A DNA stretch of 64,000 bases from Sphingomonas sanxanigenens DSM 19645 = NX02 (GCF_000512205.2 NZ_CP006644.1:2412520-2476519), one strand, 5' to 3'. Shown: positions 52,995 through 62,725, counted from the first letter of the stretch. The notes: generated by a model from the letters alone, not told the origin. Translations and numbers: made by a program.

Positions 52995-55292
52995 ATGACG
53001 AAGATCACCAAGGCCGGCGTCATCGGCGCCGGTGTCATGGGTTCCGGCATCGCCGCCCATCTCGCCAATGCCGGCATCGAGGTCGTGCTGCTCGACATCG
53101 AAAAGAAATTCGCCGACGGCGGCGTCGCCCGCCAGCTGAAGGCGAACGGCTTCATGGACAAGAGCTTTGCCGGCCGCATCACCACCGGATCGACCGGCGA
53201 CGATATGGGCCTGCTCGCCGACGCCGACTGGATCGTCGAGGCCGTCGCCGAACGGCTGGAGATCAAGCAGGCCCTCTACAAGGCGATCGACGCGGTGCGC
53301 AAACCCGGTTCGATCGTCTCCTCCAACACCTCGACCATCCCGCTCGCCGCGTTGACGGACGGCCTGCCGGAAAGCTTCGCCGCCGATTTCCTCATCACCC
53401 ACTTCTTCAATCCGCCGCGCATCATGCGGCTTCTGGAACTTGTCTCCGGCCCGAAGACCCGGCCGGACGTGACCGCGAAAATCCATGACTTCGCCGATCG
53501 CGGCCTCGGCAAGACGGTCGTCGTCTGCAAGGACACGCCCGGCTTCATCGGCAACCGCATCGGCAATTGCTGGATGGTCGTCGCCCAGAACGAGGCGATC
53601 GCCATGGGCCTCGACGTCGAGGAAGCCGATGCCATCATCGGCAAGCCTTTCGGCATTCCCTCGACCGGAATCTTCGGCCTGCTCGATCTCGTCGGCATCG
53701 ACCTGATGCCGACCATCCTGCGCAGCCTGCAGAACGCCCTGCCGAAGACCGACGCGATCCACGACTATGACGCCGAGCCGGCGCTGATCGCGAAAATGAT
53801 CGCGGAAAACCGTCTCGGCCGAAAGAGCGGCGCCGGTTTCGTCCGTCTTTCGGCCGACCGCAAGACCCGCGACATCACCGACCTTAAGACCGGCGACTAC
53901 CGGCCGATGAAGAAGGTCGCCTCCGAAAGCCTGGATGCCGCGAAGGGCGATGCGCGCGCCTTGATGGAACATCCCGGCCCCGGCGGATGCTACGCCTCCG
54001 TCGTCATGGAAAAATCGCTGGCCTATGCCGCCGCCCTCGTTCCGGAAATCGCCGATCGCCCCGACGCGGTGGATGACGCCATGCGCACCGGCTATGGCTG
54101 GAAGCAGGGACCGTTCGAACTGATCGACCGCCTCGGCGCCGGCTGGCTGGTGGACCGGCTCGAGGCGCGCGGTCTCACTGTTCCCGCCTATCTGGCGCTC
54201 GCCGCCGCAAAGGGCGGATTCTACAGCGTCGTCGATGGCAGGCGGAGCTGCCTGTTGCCCGATGGCGCCGTTCGCCCGGTCATGCGCGGCGAGGGCGTCA
54301 TCACCATCGCCGACGTGAAGCTTTCGAGCAAGCCGGTGGTCGACTATGGCTGCGCCGCGCTCTGGGATCTCGGCGACGGTGTCGCCTGCCTCGAGTTCCG
54401 CACCAAGATGAACACCTTCTCCGAAGCCCTGCTCGACGCGATCGATGCGGCGCTCGGTGAGGTCGGCAGGAGCTTCAAGGCACTGGTGATCGGTTCGGAT
54501 TCGCCCGTCTACAGCGCCGGCGCGGATCTCCGGGTCTTCCTCGAAACCGTCGAGACCGGCGGTTCCGAAGCACTCGGCAAGTTCATCGACAAGGGGCACC
54601 GGACCTTCATGGCTGTCAAATACGCGCCCTTCCCGGTCGTCGGCGCTCCCTCCGGGCTCGCCTTCGGCGGCGGCTGCGAGATCCTGCTCCATTGCGACGC
54701 GATCCAGGCCCATGCCGAACTCTCGATCGGCCTCGTCGAAACCCGCATCGGCGTCGTGCCGGGCTGGGGCGGCTGCAAGGAAATGCTGGTCCGCCAATAT
54801 GGGCTCGCCGGCGGCACCAAGGGACCGGTCGCGCCCGCGATCGCCACCTTCAACCTCATCGCCCCGGCTCAGGTCTCCGGCAGCGCCTTCGAGGCCCGCG
54901 GCCTCGGCTTCCTCAGGGCGACCGATGGTGTCACGATGAACCGTGACCGCCTTCTGGCCGACGCCAAAGAGAAAGCCCTGTCGCTGGTGGACGGCTACGT
55001 CGCGCCGGAACCGCCGCAATTACCGCTGTCCGGTCCGTCCGGCGCCTCGGCAATGCGCAACATCGTCGAGAGCGAAGCGCTCGCGGGCCGCGCCACCGCC
55101 CACGACAAGGTCGTCGGCGCGGCGCTGATCGATGTCTTGAGCGGCGGACCGAACGCCGACCCGTTGAAGCCGACGACCGAGGACGAGATCATCGCCCTCG
55201 AACGCCGGGCCTTCATTGCCCTCTTCGAGACGCCGGAAACCGTGGACCGGGTGAAGCACATGCTCACCACCGGCAAACCGCTGCGCAACTGA
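52995..55292 (+). CDS. 3-hydroxyacyl-CoA dehydrogenase / enoyl-CoA hydratase (FadN-type order)
   Basis: The 765-residue enzyme hydrates enoyl-CoA and oxidises the 3-hydroxyacyl-CoA. Unlike FadB/FadJ, the NAD domain comes first (AGVIGAGVMGSGIAAHLAN, residues 7-25, then the HAD C-terminal domain with TVVVCKDTPGFIGNRIGN). The crotonase domain comes last (GLAFGGGCEILLHCDAI, then ELSIGLVETRIGVVPGWGG, about residues 480-660). This is the order of Bacillus FadN. The ATG at 52995 follows the thiolase stop by one base. Confidence 0.93.
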   Translation: MTKITKAGVIGAGVMGSGIAAHLANAGIEVVLLDIEKKFADGGVARQLKANGFMDKSFAGRITTGSTGDDMGLLADADWIVEAVAERLEIKQALYKAIDAVRKPGSIVSSNTSTIPLAALTDGLPESFAADFLITHFFNPPRIMRLLELVSGPKTRPDVTAKIHDFADRGLGKTVVVCKDTPGFIGNRIGNCWMVVAQNEAIAMGLDVEEADAIIGKPFGIPSTGIFGLLDLVGIDLMPTILRSLQNALPKTDAIHDYDAEPALIAKMIAENRLGRKSGAGFVRLSADRKTRDITDLKTGDYRPMKKVASESLDAAKGDARALMEHPGPGGCYASVVMEKSLAYAAALVPEIADRPDAVDDAMRTGYGWKQGPFELIDRLGAGWLVDRLEARGLTVPAYLALAAAKGGFYSVVDGRRSCLLPDGAVRPVMRGEGVITIADVKLSSKPVVDYGCAALWDLGDGVACLEFRTKMNTFSEALLDAIDAALGEVGRSFKALVIGSDSPVYSAGADLRVFLETVETGGSEALGKFIDKGHRTFMAVKYAPFPVVGAPSGLAFGGGCEILLHCDAIQAHAELSIGLVETRIGVVPGWGGCKEMLVRQYGLAGGTKGPVAPAIATFNLIAPAQVSGSAFEARGLGFLRATDGVTMNRDRLLADAKEKALSLVDGYVAPEPPQLPLSGPSGASAMRNIVESEALAGRATAHDKVVGAALIDVLSGGPNADPLKPTTEDEIIALERRAFIALFETPETVDRVKHMLTTGKPLRN

Positions 55293-55313
55293 TCGCCAAG
55301 GAAGAACAACGAC

Positions 55314-57074
55314 ATGGCATCCTACAATCCCCCGATCGACGACATCGCCTTCCTGCTGAACGACGTGCTGGATTTCGACGGCCAGATGCAGACGCTGCCG
55401 GGCTACGAGGAAGTGAGCGCCGAACTCGCCGTCTCTGTGCTCGAGGAAGGCGGCAAGTTTTGCGCCGGCGTGCTGGAACCCTTGAACCGCCCGGCCGACG
55501 AAGAAGGCTGCAAGCTCGAAAACGGCCTCGTCTCCACCCCGAAGGGCATCGCAGACGCCTACAAGGCCTTTGTCGAGGCCGGTTGGGCCGGGCTGTCCGG
55601 CGCGCCGGAATTCGGCGGCCAGGGCCTGCCGCGCGCAACCCAGATCCTGCTCGACGAGATGCTGTCTTCCGCCAATCTCTCCTTCGGCCTTTTCCCGGGC
55701 CTGACGCGCGGCGCCGTCGAGGCGATCGAGCATCACGCCAGCGACGAGTTGAAGGCGAAATACCTGCCGAAGATGATTTCCGGCGAATGGACCGGGGCCA
55801 TGGCGCTGACGGAATCTTCCGCCGGCACCGATCTCGGTCTGCTCACGGCCCGCGCCGAGCCCGTCGGCGACGGCTCCTACAAGATCAAGGGCACCAAGAT
55901 CTTCATCTCTTCCGGCGACCAGGATTTCGGCGGCAACATCATCCATCTGGTGCTCGCCCGCCTGCCCGACGCACCGAAGGGCGTTAAGGGCATTAGCCTG
56001 TTCCTCTCGCCGAAATTCCTCGTCGAAGACGACGGTTCCCTCGGCGCCCGCAACGGCATGTCGGTCGGCTCGCTCGAGCACAAGATGGGCATCCATGCCC
56101 AACCGACCTGCGTCATGAACTATGACGGCGCTATCGGCTGGCTCGTCGGCGAACCGGGCCGCGGCCTGAATGCGATGTTCACGATGATGAATGCGGAACG
56201 CCTGTTCGTCGGCATTCAGGGTCTCGGCATCGCCGAAGCCGCCAATCAGAAGGCCGCCAGCTACGCCCGCGAACGCCTGCAGGGTCGTTCGCTCGACGGC
56301 AGCCGCGGACCCGTCCCGATCATCGAGCATCCCGACGTACGCAAGATGCTGCTGACCGGCCGTTCCTTCATCGACGCCGCCCGGGCGCTGGCGATCTGGA
56401 CCGCCATGCAGATGGATATCGCCGCCCGCCATCCCGATCCCGCCGAACGCCGGCGCGCCGACGGTTTCGTCGCCCTGCTAACGCCGGTGGTCAAGGCAGC
56501 CTTCACCGATTTCGGCTTCGAGACCGCGGTGATTTCGCAACAGGTCTTCGGCGGCCACGGCTATATCCGCGAATGGGGCATGGAGCAGTTCGTGCGCGAT
56601 GCCCGCATCACCCAGATCTACGAGGGCACCAACGGCGTCCAGGCCATGGATCTCGTCGGCCGCAAGCTGCCGATGGAAGGCGGGGAACTCGCCGGACGTT
56701 TCTTCGATCTGGTCAAGCAGGATCTGCAGGCGGCGTCACTCGTTCCCGCCACAGAGCGGATCGTCGCCGCCACCGCCTCGGCGCTCGACCGCCTCGAACG
56801 CACGACCGAGTTGCTGCTCGCCGGCAGCGGCGATCCGGCCGTGGCCGGCTCGGCCGCAACCGACTATCTTCGCCTCTTCGCGCTCACCGCCTTCGGCTGG
56901 ATGTGGGCGAAGATGGCCGCCAGCGCCGCGGCGGCCGATACGCCGCCGAAGGTCCGCAAATGCGCCGTCGCCGATTTCTTCGCCGATCGCATGCTGCCGC
57001 AGACCCTCGGCCTCGAAACCGCGATCGCCAACGGAGCGACCTCGATCATTGCCCTGAACCAAGACCTTTTCTGA
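55314..57074 (+). CDS. Acyl-CoA dehydrogenase (DmdC/long form)
   Basis: The enzyme introduces the 2,3-double bond in acyl-CoA and reduces ETF. The 586-residue protein has the three ACAD domains with ALTESSAGTDLGLLTA, the flavin-binding GGHGYIREWGMEQFVRDAR, and the catalytic Glu in IYEGTNGVQAMDLVGRKL. An additional C-terminal helical domain of about 130 residues follows, as in DmdC-like and other long ACADs. The substrate cannot be read. Confidence 0.93.
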   Translation: MASYNPPIDDIAFLLNDVLDFDGQMQTLPGYEEVSAELAVSVLEEGGKFCAGVLEPLNRPADEEGCKLENGLVSTPKGIADAYKAFVEAGWAGLSGAPEFGGQGLPRATQILLDEMLSSANLSFGLFPGLTRGAVEAIEHHASDELKAKYLPKMISGEWTGAMALTESSAGTDLGLLTARAEPVGDGSYKIKGTKIFISSGDQDFGGNIIHLVLARLPDAPKGVKGISLFLSPKFLVEDDGSLGARNGMSVGSLEHKMGIHAQPTCVMNYDGAIGWLVGEPGRGLNAMFTMMNAERLFVGIQGLGIAEAANQKAASYARERLQGRSLDGSRGPVPIIEHPDVRKMLLTGRSFIDAARALAIWTAMQMDIAARHPDPAERRRADGFVALLTPVVKAAFTDFGFETAVISQQVFGGHGYIREWGMEQFVRDARITQIYEGTNGVQAMDLVGRKLPMEGGELAGRFFDLVKQDLQAASLVPATERIVAATASALDRLERTTELLLAGSGDPAVAGSAATDYLRLFALTAFGWMWAKMAASAAAADTPPKVRKCAVADFFADRMLPQTLGLETAIANGATSIIALNQDLF

Positions 57075-57101
57075 TCCGTATACTCCAAGGGAGGAAGTAG
57101 C

Positions 57102-58751
57102 ATGCTCGGAATGATGATGAACTCGCCGCTGCTGGTGTCGACCATCCTGCGCCACGCGGCGACCTATCACGGCACGACCGAAATCGTGTCGAAGACGGTC
57201 GAAGGACCGATCCACCGCTATACCTACGCCGATCTGTCGAAGCGCAGCCAGAAGCTCGCCAACGCGCTGAAGCGGCTCGGCCTCGAATTCGGCGACCGCG
57301 TCGGCACACTCGCCTGGAACGGCTACCGCCATCTGGAACTCTACTACGGCGTCTCCGGTTCGGGCCTCGTCTGCCACACGATCAATCCGCGGCTCTTCCG
57401 CGAGCAGATCGGCTACATCATCGAGCATGCGGGCGACAGCGTGATCTTCGCCGATCTCACCTTCCTGCCGATCCTGGAGGCACTCGCCGACCGGCTCTCC
57501 GGCATGAAGGCGATCGTGATGATGACCGACGAGGCGCACATGCCGAAGTCGGAAGCCCTGCCGAACCTTGCCTGCTACGAGACCCTGATCGCCGGTGAGT
57601 CCGACGAATACGACTGGCCGGTATTCGACGAGAACACCGCCTCCGGCCTGTGCTACACCTCCGCCACGACCGGGGACCCGAAGGGCGTTCTCTACAGCCA
57701 TCGCTCCAGCGTGCTCCACGCAATGTCGAGTTCGATGCCGGATGTGCTCGGCCTGTCGGCCAACGACGTGCTCTCGCCGATCGTGCCGATGTTCCATGTC
57801 AATGCCTGGGGCGTCCCCTTCTCCGGCCCGATGGCCGGCGCCAAGCTCGTCATGCCCGGTCCGAACCTCGACGGCGCCAGCCTGCATGCCCTGTTCGAAG
57901 CCGAAGGCGTCACCTGCACCGCCGGCGTTCCGACCGTCTGGCTCGGCCTGCTCGACTGGATGGACGCCCACGGCCAGCGCTTCACCAGCCTGAAGCGGGT
58001 GGCGATCGGCGGCTCGGCCTCACCGCCGATCATGATCAGCCGCTTCCACAACATGGGCGTCAAGGTCCGCCATGCCTGGGGTATGACCGAGACCAGCCCG
58101 ATCGGCCTCGCCGCCTGCCTGATGCCGAAGCATCAGTCGCTCACGCCCGAACAGAGGCTGATGCTCGAGGCCAAGCAGGGCCGCCCGGTCTACGGCATGG
58201 AGTTCCGCGTCGACGGCGCCGACGGCAAGCCGATCACCCGAGACGGCAAGGCCTTCGGTGCGATGATGGTGCGCGGTCCGTGGGTCGCCGCCGGCTACTA
58301 CAACACTTCGGAAAGTGCCGCACACGAAGTTCCCGGCTGGTTCAACACCGGCGACGTCGTCACCATGGACGAGGACGGCTTCGTCCAGATCGTCGACCGC
58401 ACCAAGGACGTCGTCAAATCCGGCGGCGAATGGATCAGTTCGATCGAACTGGAGAACATCGCTCAGGCCCATCCGGCGGTGAAGGAGGCGGCGGTCGTCG
58501 CCAAGCCCGATGCGCGCTGGGGCGAGCGCCCGGTCCTCGTCGTCGTCCTGAAGCCCGGCGAGAGCTTCGGCCGCCACGAGATGGTCGAGCACTATACCGG
58601 CAGGATCTCCAAATGGAGCATCCCCGACGACGTGATCATCGTCGACGAACTGCCGCACACGGCGACCGGCAAGCTCCTGAAAACCGCGATCCGCGATATC
58701 GTGCTCAAGGAATATGCCAGCGTCACCCCCGACGACAGCATCATCGGCTAG
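57102..58751 (+). CDS. Acyl-CoA synthetase (AMP-forming, medium-chain/DmdB-like)
   Basis: The ligase activates a carboxylic acid to acyl-AMP and then acyl-CoA, supplying the operon. The 549-residue ANL enzyme has the P-loop [17 protein letters not shown], the [10 protein letters not shown] substrate loop, WGMTETSP, and the hinge [16 protein letters not shown] with a C-terminal lysine in [10 protein letters not shown]. The pattern resembles AlkK/DmdB medium-chain ligases rather than long-chain FadD. It follows a good GGAGG site. Confidence 0.92.
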   Translation: MLGMMMNSPLLVSTILRHAATYHGTTEIVSKTVEGPIHRYTYADLSKRSQKLANALKRLGLEFGDRVGTLAWNGYRHLELYYGVSGSGLVCHTINPRLFREQIGYIIEHAGDSVIFADLTFLPILEALADRLSGMKAIVMMTDEAHMPKSEALPNLACYETLIAGESDEYDWPVFDENTASGLCYTSATTGDPKGVLYSHRSSVLHAMSSSMPDVLGLSANDVLSPIVPMFHVNAWGVPFSGPMAGAKLVMPGPNLDGASLHALFEAEGVTCTAGVPTVWLGLLDWMDAHGQRFTSLKRVAIGGSASPPIMISRFHNMGVKVRHAWGMTETSPIGLAACLMPKHQSLTPEQRLMLEAKQGRPVYGMEFRVDGADGKPITRDGKAFGAMMVRGPWVAAGYYNTSESAAHEVPGWFNTGDVVTMDEDGFVQIVDRTKDVVKSGGEWISSIELENIAQAHPAVKEAAVVAKPDARWGERPVLVVVLKPGESFGRHEMVEHYTGRISKWSIPDDVIIVDELPHTATGKLLKTAIRDIVLKEYASVTPDDSIIG

Positions 58752-58758
58752 GCGCGCC

Positions 58759-59217
58759 ATGACGAACGATGTTCAGAGCCTTTACCTCGAGGACATTGCG
58801 GTCGGCCAGACCTTCGAAAGCGCTCCGCATGTCCTGACGGTCGAGGAAATCAAGGATTTCGCGGGCCGCTACGACCCGCAATTCTTCCATCTCGACGACG
58901 AGGCGGCGCGGGAGAGCCTGTTCGGCGGCCTCGCCGCCAGCGGCTGGCACACCGCCGCGACGACGATGCGCCTGCTGGTCGAAAGTGTGCCCTTCTTCGG
59001 CGGGCTGATCGGCGCCGGCGGCGAGATCTCCTGGCCACGCGCGACGCGACCGGGAGACGCCATCCGTCTGCGCAGCGAGGTCACAGCGGTCACGCCATCC
59101 CGCTCGCGCCCTGAGCGCGGCATGGTCAACATGCGTTGCGAGACGGTCAATCAGCACGACGAGGTGGTGCAGGTCTTCACGCCGAAGATCGTCGCATGGC
59201 GGCGAACCCTGCTTTGA
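58759..59217 (+). CDS. MaoC-like enoyl-CoA hydratase
   Basis: The 152-residue hot-dog protein has the hydratase-2 dyad Asp/His in FAGRYDPQFFHLDDEAA and the conserved SLFGGLAASGWHTAATTMRL. These enzymes form or use (R)-3-hydroxyacyl-CoA, so it may handle a substrate the FadN-type enzyme cannot, or link to other pools. The ATG at 58759 lies seven bases after the ligase stop; it is the last gene of the operon. Confidence 0.9.
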   Translation: MTNDVQSLYLEDIAVGQTFESAPHVLTVEEIKDFAGRYDPQFFHLDDEAARESLFGGLAASGWHTAATTMRLLVESVPFFGGLIGAGGEISWPRATRPGDAIRLRSEVTAVTPSRSRPERGMVNMRCETVNQHDEVVQVFTPKIVAWRRTLL

Positions 59218-59364
59218 CGGACTCCACCAAAATCTGGAAGACAGCTCAGCGTCTCAGGTCAGTCTCTATACGCGGCTGCCCGCTTCGTGCATGATCTCGG
59301 TCTTTGCACAGACCTTGAAGCTGCAATCAACCACCCGCCTTACAGGTGCTAGAGCCCGTCCACT
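59218..59364. other. Gap between the beta-oxidation operon and the IS630 remnant
   Basis: These 147 bases hold no gene. The last part, from about 59350, is likely the IS630 terminal repeat. No terminator hairpin for the operon stands out. Confidence 0.5.
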
Positions 59365-59522
59365 TTAATCCGGGTCATAGCCGCAGGCAGCGAAGTAATT
59401 TTCGCATTCTTGGGCGGTGAAGATGTTGACGATTTCGCCAACCGTGTTCCATAGACCTTCTATGGAGCGCTCGGCCTTTGCCCTGAGCATTGCCTTCAGC
59501 TTGGCAAAGGCGTTCTCGATTG
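59365..59522 (-). pseudogene. IS630-family transposase, C-terminal fragment
   Basis: The fragment reads SIENAFAKLKAMLRAKAERS, then IEGLWNTVGEIVNIFTAQEC and ENYFAACGYDPD, the end of an IS630 transposase including its catalytic Glu in the IEN motif. The N-terminal part is missing because the IS110 fragment begins at 59523. The IS630 outer end probably lies near 59350 (AGAGCCCGTCCACTTTAATC). Confidence 0.85.
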
Positions 59523-59857
59523 ATGGGATGGATGGCTCCTGCTCCCGGCGTCGCATTGCGCCATAGTCGGGAAGTCATCATCCCGTATAAGAGGAGCCAT
59601 CCATGTCCGAGCTTGCCACAGTCGGTATCGATCTCGCAAAGAGCGTCTTTCAGATCCATGGTGTAGACGAGAGTGGACAAGTTCTCGTGCGCCGCCAGCT
59701 TCGCCGCGGCCAATTGCTCGCGTTTTTCCAGAAGCGTCCACGATGCCTGATCGGCATGGAGGCTTGCGCAGGTTCTCATGACTGGGGCCGCAGGCTTCAG
59801 GAGATGGGGCATGACGTTCGGCTGATGCCGCCGTCCTATGTGAAGCCTTACGTGAAG
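59523..59857. mobile_element. IS110-family element fragment (third), cut by a RIT element
   Basis: The left end ATGGGATGGATGGCTCC matches the second fragment closely. A perfect 12-bp inverted pair, ATGGATGGCTCC with GGAGCCATCCAT, brackets the leader. The transposase gene runs only to 59857, where a RIT terminus begins, at the same codon as in the second fragment. Confidence 0.8.
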
Positions 59858-59860
59858 TAA
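59603..59860 (+). pseudogene. IS110-family transposase, N-terminal fragment
   Basis: The product reads SELATVGIDLAKSVFQIHGV with the first catalytic Asp, then CLIGMEACAGSHDWGRRLQE with the Glu, and ends at SYVKPYVK because the RIT terminus supplies a TAA. It is clearly a different IS110 protein from that at 47279 (about half identical by eye), so the two fragments are separate elements. Confidence 0.85.
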
Positions 59861-59968
59861 TGGTCAGGTGAAGATTACTTTACTAATCATCAGGTGACCA
59901 TAATGCGAAGGAACGCACGCGGGCCGCCCAGTTGTCGGCCGTTCGCGCAAAATTCCTTCGCATTATTT
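59858..59968. repeat. RIT terminus, copy 2 (palindromic end region)
   Basis: It aligns without gaps to 47531-47589 for the first 59 bases, with about two thirds of bases the same. Inside, TGGTCA and TGACCA arms form one inverted pair. ATAATGCGAAGGAA and TTCCTTCGCATTAT form a perfect 14-bp inverted pair (59900-59966) around a GC-rich centre. The recombinase C stop lies within its inner edge. Confidence 0.72.
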
Positions 59969-60972
59969 CAGAGCGTGTCCAGCCAGGCGAGCAGGCTCGT
60001 ATCGCGTTTCCACGATGAAGAGTGCGCCGTCGCCACCGGCACAGCGACCTGTTCCAACGCCTTTCGCTTTGTGTCCAGATTGGCCTTCGCGTAGTGATTG
60101 GTGGTGTCGAGGCTCACATGCCCAAGCCAACTGCGGATGACCGTGATGTCTACGCCCGCCGATACAAGGTGGACGGCGGTGGCGTGACGGAAGCTGTGCG
60201 GCGTTACGTGCTTCGTTTGCAGCGGCGGCATGGTCGCAGCCGCCGCCTTCACATAGGCGGCAAGCTTGAACCGGACGCCCGAGGCGCTGAGCGGCTCTCC
60301 GTAGCGGTTGACGAACAGCCGCTGGTCTTGTGCCCGTGGCTGCCGCTCAAGCAGCTTTTTCAACAACATCACGGTTTCCGGCCAAAGCGGGCAGAGACGC
60401 TCTTTTCGCCCCTTGCCCGTAAGCCGAACGCAACTCGGGCTATCGAACCGGATTGCCTCAGGGCACATATCGAGTGCTTCCTGTATTCGCGCCCCGCTGT
60501 TGTAGAGGAACGAGAGCAACGCATGGTCGCGCATGCCTTCGAGGGTTGACTGGTCTGGCTGGGCAAGAATCGCTGCCACTTCCAGCGGATCCAGATAGCA
60601 AGGCTCAGATACCGGCGCCCGCTTGATCGGGATGTTGAGGATTTCCACGCACTGCGCGATTAAGGCAGGATCCTTGGTCGCCACAAAGTTGAAGAAGCTG
60701 CGGATCGCAGCAAGCCGGCAGTTGCGGGTGCCGATCGTGCCGCCACGGTCGTGCTCGGCGTGCCTCAGGAACGCCGCGACTTGCGCGGCGGTCAGATCGG
60801 CGAGCGAGATTATAGCAACTTTCTTTTTCGCGCGGTCAGCGACAAACCGGAGGAACAGTCGCCAGGTGTCGCGGTAGGAGCGGACGGTGTTGACGGACGC
60901 ATTGCGTTGCTCGACAAGCCATTCGTAAAAGAACGCGCGCATCAGTTCCGGGAACGGATTGGCTTTGCTCAT
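59968..60972 (-). CDS. RIT recombinase C (tyrosine recombinase)
   Basis: The 334-residue protein has a SAM-like N-terminal domain (YEWLVEQRNASVNTVRSYRD) and a complete catalytic domain: Arg in NSGARIQEALDM, HSFRH with VTPHSFRHATAVHLVSAG, GH in IRSWLGHVSLDTTNHY and the nucleophile Tyr in NHYAKANLDTK. The ATG at 60972 overlaps the recombinase B stop. It is XerC/D-like in size. Confidence 0.9.
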   Translation of the reverse strand: MSKANPFPELMRAFFYEWLVEQRNASVNTVRSYRDTWRLFLRFVADRAKKKVAIISLADLTAAQVAAFLRHAEHDRGGTIGTRNCRLAAIRSFFNFVATKDPALIAQCVEILNIPIKRAPVSEPCYLDPLEVAAILAQPDQSTLEGMRDHALLSFLYNSGARIQEALDMCPEAIRFDSPSCVRLTGKGRKERLCPLWPETVMLLKKLLERQPRAQDQRLFVNRYGEPLSASGVRFKLAAYVKAAAATMPPLQTKHVTPHSFRHATAVHLVSAGVDITVIRSWLGHVSLDTTNHYAKANLDTKRKALEQVAVPVATAHSSSWKRDTSLLAWLDTL

Positions 60973-62336
60973 GACCGCACCTCCCGTTCGAGATTGAGGC
61001 ATGGCGCGCCCACGGCCCTGAACCGTTCGTTTGCGAGATGCAGCAGATCCTGCGTGACGGTGATGTAGACCAGAGTGGAGTTGATATCCCGATGGCCGAG
61101 GTAGGTCGCGAGGAACGGCAGCCGCTCCTGCGGGTTGATCCCCAGACGGTACCATTCAAGGATACGGTTCACGACCATCGAGTGCCGAAGATCATGAACG
61201 CGAGGCCCGAACTGCCCTTGCAGTGGTTTCAATCCGGCGCGACGTACGACGTCTGTGAGCAACCAGGTGATCATTTCGGGCGTGTAGCGGGATCTGCCCT
61301 GGACGTGCCAGAACAGAGCAGAGTGCGGGTCCTGCGATGCGCCGACCTGACGCCGTGCAGCGATGTAGGCCCGGAGTTCCATCATCACACTGTCAGGAAG
61401 TGGCAGAATTCGGGTCTTGAAGAACTTGGTCTGCCGAACCGTGATGGTGCCGTCACCGGGATTAACGTCACCAAGATCCAGCCTGGCCAACTCTCCCCGC
61501 CGCAGACCCGCACAGTAGGCCAGCAACAGCATGGTGTAGATGCTCAACGGACGAAGTGTTGCCCGCGGAGAGGGATACGAACGGGCAATGTCGAGCATGC
61601 GCCGTACGTCGACAGGAGAGTAGATATGAGGCGTTCGCCACTGCTTGCGGACCTCTTTTTGGGGTCTCGGATCCGGTCGACGCCGAGGAGCTGACGGATC
61701 GCACCGCCGCTGGATTTTGGCAAAGAGGCGCTCAAGGTTTTCGCGCTCATATGCATGGTTACGCGTGCCTTTCGTCGCCGCCCATCGATCGATCATGACG
61801 CGCAGCGGCTCGGTTTCCAGTTGCGGGTTCAGTTGCAGGAACCGGTCGAACTGCAAAAGCCGCACCGGTTGCGAAGTATATTTGTATCCCCTACGGCGCA
61901 TCATGGCGACATGCTCGGCCATAACCTCGCCCAGCACACTACCGAACGGTTTGGGCTGGCGCAGTGTGGCAAGAGCCTGTTCTGGATTACACGATATCAA
62001 CGCGCGCCAGATCGGCATGCTCTGCTTTATATGACATGCCTGACGCAGACCTTCGACAGGGTTGTGATCAATCGCACCGGTTGCCACGAGGTGGTCGAGG
62101 AACCGATCGATGATGCGAGTGCGATGCAGGAGCGTAGATGTCGCCCAGCGAGACGCTAATTCCCGTAGCCAAGCTTGCAGCGCTTGTTGATCGAGCAACC
62201 CGTGCCGTTCAACGGCATCCTGGAAGCTATGCAGGACCTGTTGATAGCAGGTGCGGCTTTTGAGATCGCGCAGATCAAGGCTCGCGACATAGCTGCCAAT
62301 GCGCGTGCGATCGGAATCAGGCCAACGGGAGATCAT
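60969..62336 (-). CDS. RIT recombinase B (tyrosine recombinase)
   Basis: The 455-residue protein has a long N-terminal part with two helical units (about 230 residues). A catalytic domain follows with Arg in AYCAGLRRGELARLDLGDV, HDLRH in RVHDLRHSMVVNRILEWYR, GH in ATYLGHRDINSTLVY and the nucleophile Tyr in LVYITVTQDLLHLA. Both ends overlap neighbouring genes by ATGA, so the trio is translated together. Nothing is truncated. Confidence 0.9.
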   Translation of the reverse strand: MISRWPDSDRTRIGSYVASLDLRDLKSRTCYQQVLHSFQDAVERHGLLDQQALQAWLRELASRWATSTLLHRTRIIDRFLDHLVATGAIDHNPVEGLRQACHIKQSMPIWRALISCNPEQALATLRQPKPFGSVLGEVMAEHVAMMRRRGYKYTSQPVRLLQFDRFLQLNPQLETEPLRVMIDRWAATKGTRNHAYERENLERLFAKIQRRCDPSAPRRRPDPRPQKEVRKQWRTPHIYSPVDVRRMLDIARSYPSPRATLRPLSIYTMLLLAYCAGLRRGELARLDLGDVNPGDGTITVRQTKFFKTRILPLPDSVMMELRAYIAARRQVGASQDPHSALFWHVQGRSRYTPEMITWLLTDVVRRAGLKPLQGQFGPRVHDLRHSMVVNRILEWYRLGINPQERLPFLATYLGHRDINSTLVYITVTQDLLHLANERFRAVGAPCLNLEREVRS

Positions 62337-62596
62337 GCCAGCACCTCCGTTCCTGGCACATCAAGAGCGACGGCCCTCAGATCCTCGGTGGCAAGCTTGA
62401 GGTAGGGGTCTGTCGACCCGGTCGAGCGATGTCCTAACAGATCGCCAATTACCTTTTTCGGAACTGCCGCGCGCAGTAACTCGGTCGCACGAGCGTGACG
62501 GAAGATGTGGGGGCCGCACTTGCCCAAGGGATTGACGCCGGCATCCCGGAGCCTCCGCCGAACCAGGCTGTATAGCTTGTCGAGCTTGCGATAGGG
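62333..62596 (-). pseudogene. RIT recombinase A, C-terminal fragment
   Basis: The 87 remaining codons read PYRKLDKLYSLVRRRLRDAG, then PHIFRHARATELLRAAVPKK and VIGDLLGHRSTGSTDPYLKL. They hold the HxxR, GH and Tyr of the catalytic domain, while the N-terminal part and first Arg are lost at the IS21 end (62597). The frame continues into IS21 but is not recombinase there. Confidence 0.85.
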
Positions 62597-62603
62597 TGTC
62601 AAC

Positions 62604-62651
62604 GGCGGAGCAAAACCCGGCCAGCGGGGCGGAGTAAAAGCAGGCCAGCGG
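62604..62651. repeat. Tandem 24-bp repeats at the IS21 end
   Basis: Two adjacent copies (62604-62627 and 62628-62651) begin GGCGGAG and end GGCCAGCGG, differing at only a few central bases. They are the probable IstA binding sites. Confidence 0.85.
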
Positions 62652-62663
62652 TCGAGGCGTGAT

Positions 62664-62707
62664 GACGATATGGAAAGGGCCCCGATCGGGGCCCTTTCCA
62701 TATCGTC
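62664..62707. terminator. 44-bp perfect palindrome downstream of istB
   Basis: The arms are GACGATATGGAAAGGGCCCC (62664-62683) and the exact mirror, with GATC at the centre. It lies 19 bases past the istB stop. It would form a very stable stem in RNA of either strand, so it can serve as a bidirectional terminator and insulate the IS from outside transcription. Confidence 0.7.
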
Positions 62708-62725
62708 GCGACCGTTTTCTCCCGG

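Larger units (their letters stand above)
59858..62596. mobile_element. RIT (recombinase in trio) element, truncated by IS21
   Basis: Three tyrosine-recombinase genes run on the minus strand and overlap by ATGA (62336/62333 and 60972/60969), the defining layout of RIT elements. One end is the palindromic terminus at 59858. The other end is lost where IS21 begins at 62597, inside the first recombinase gene. It inserted in an IS110 transposase gene. Confidence 0.85.
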
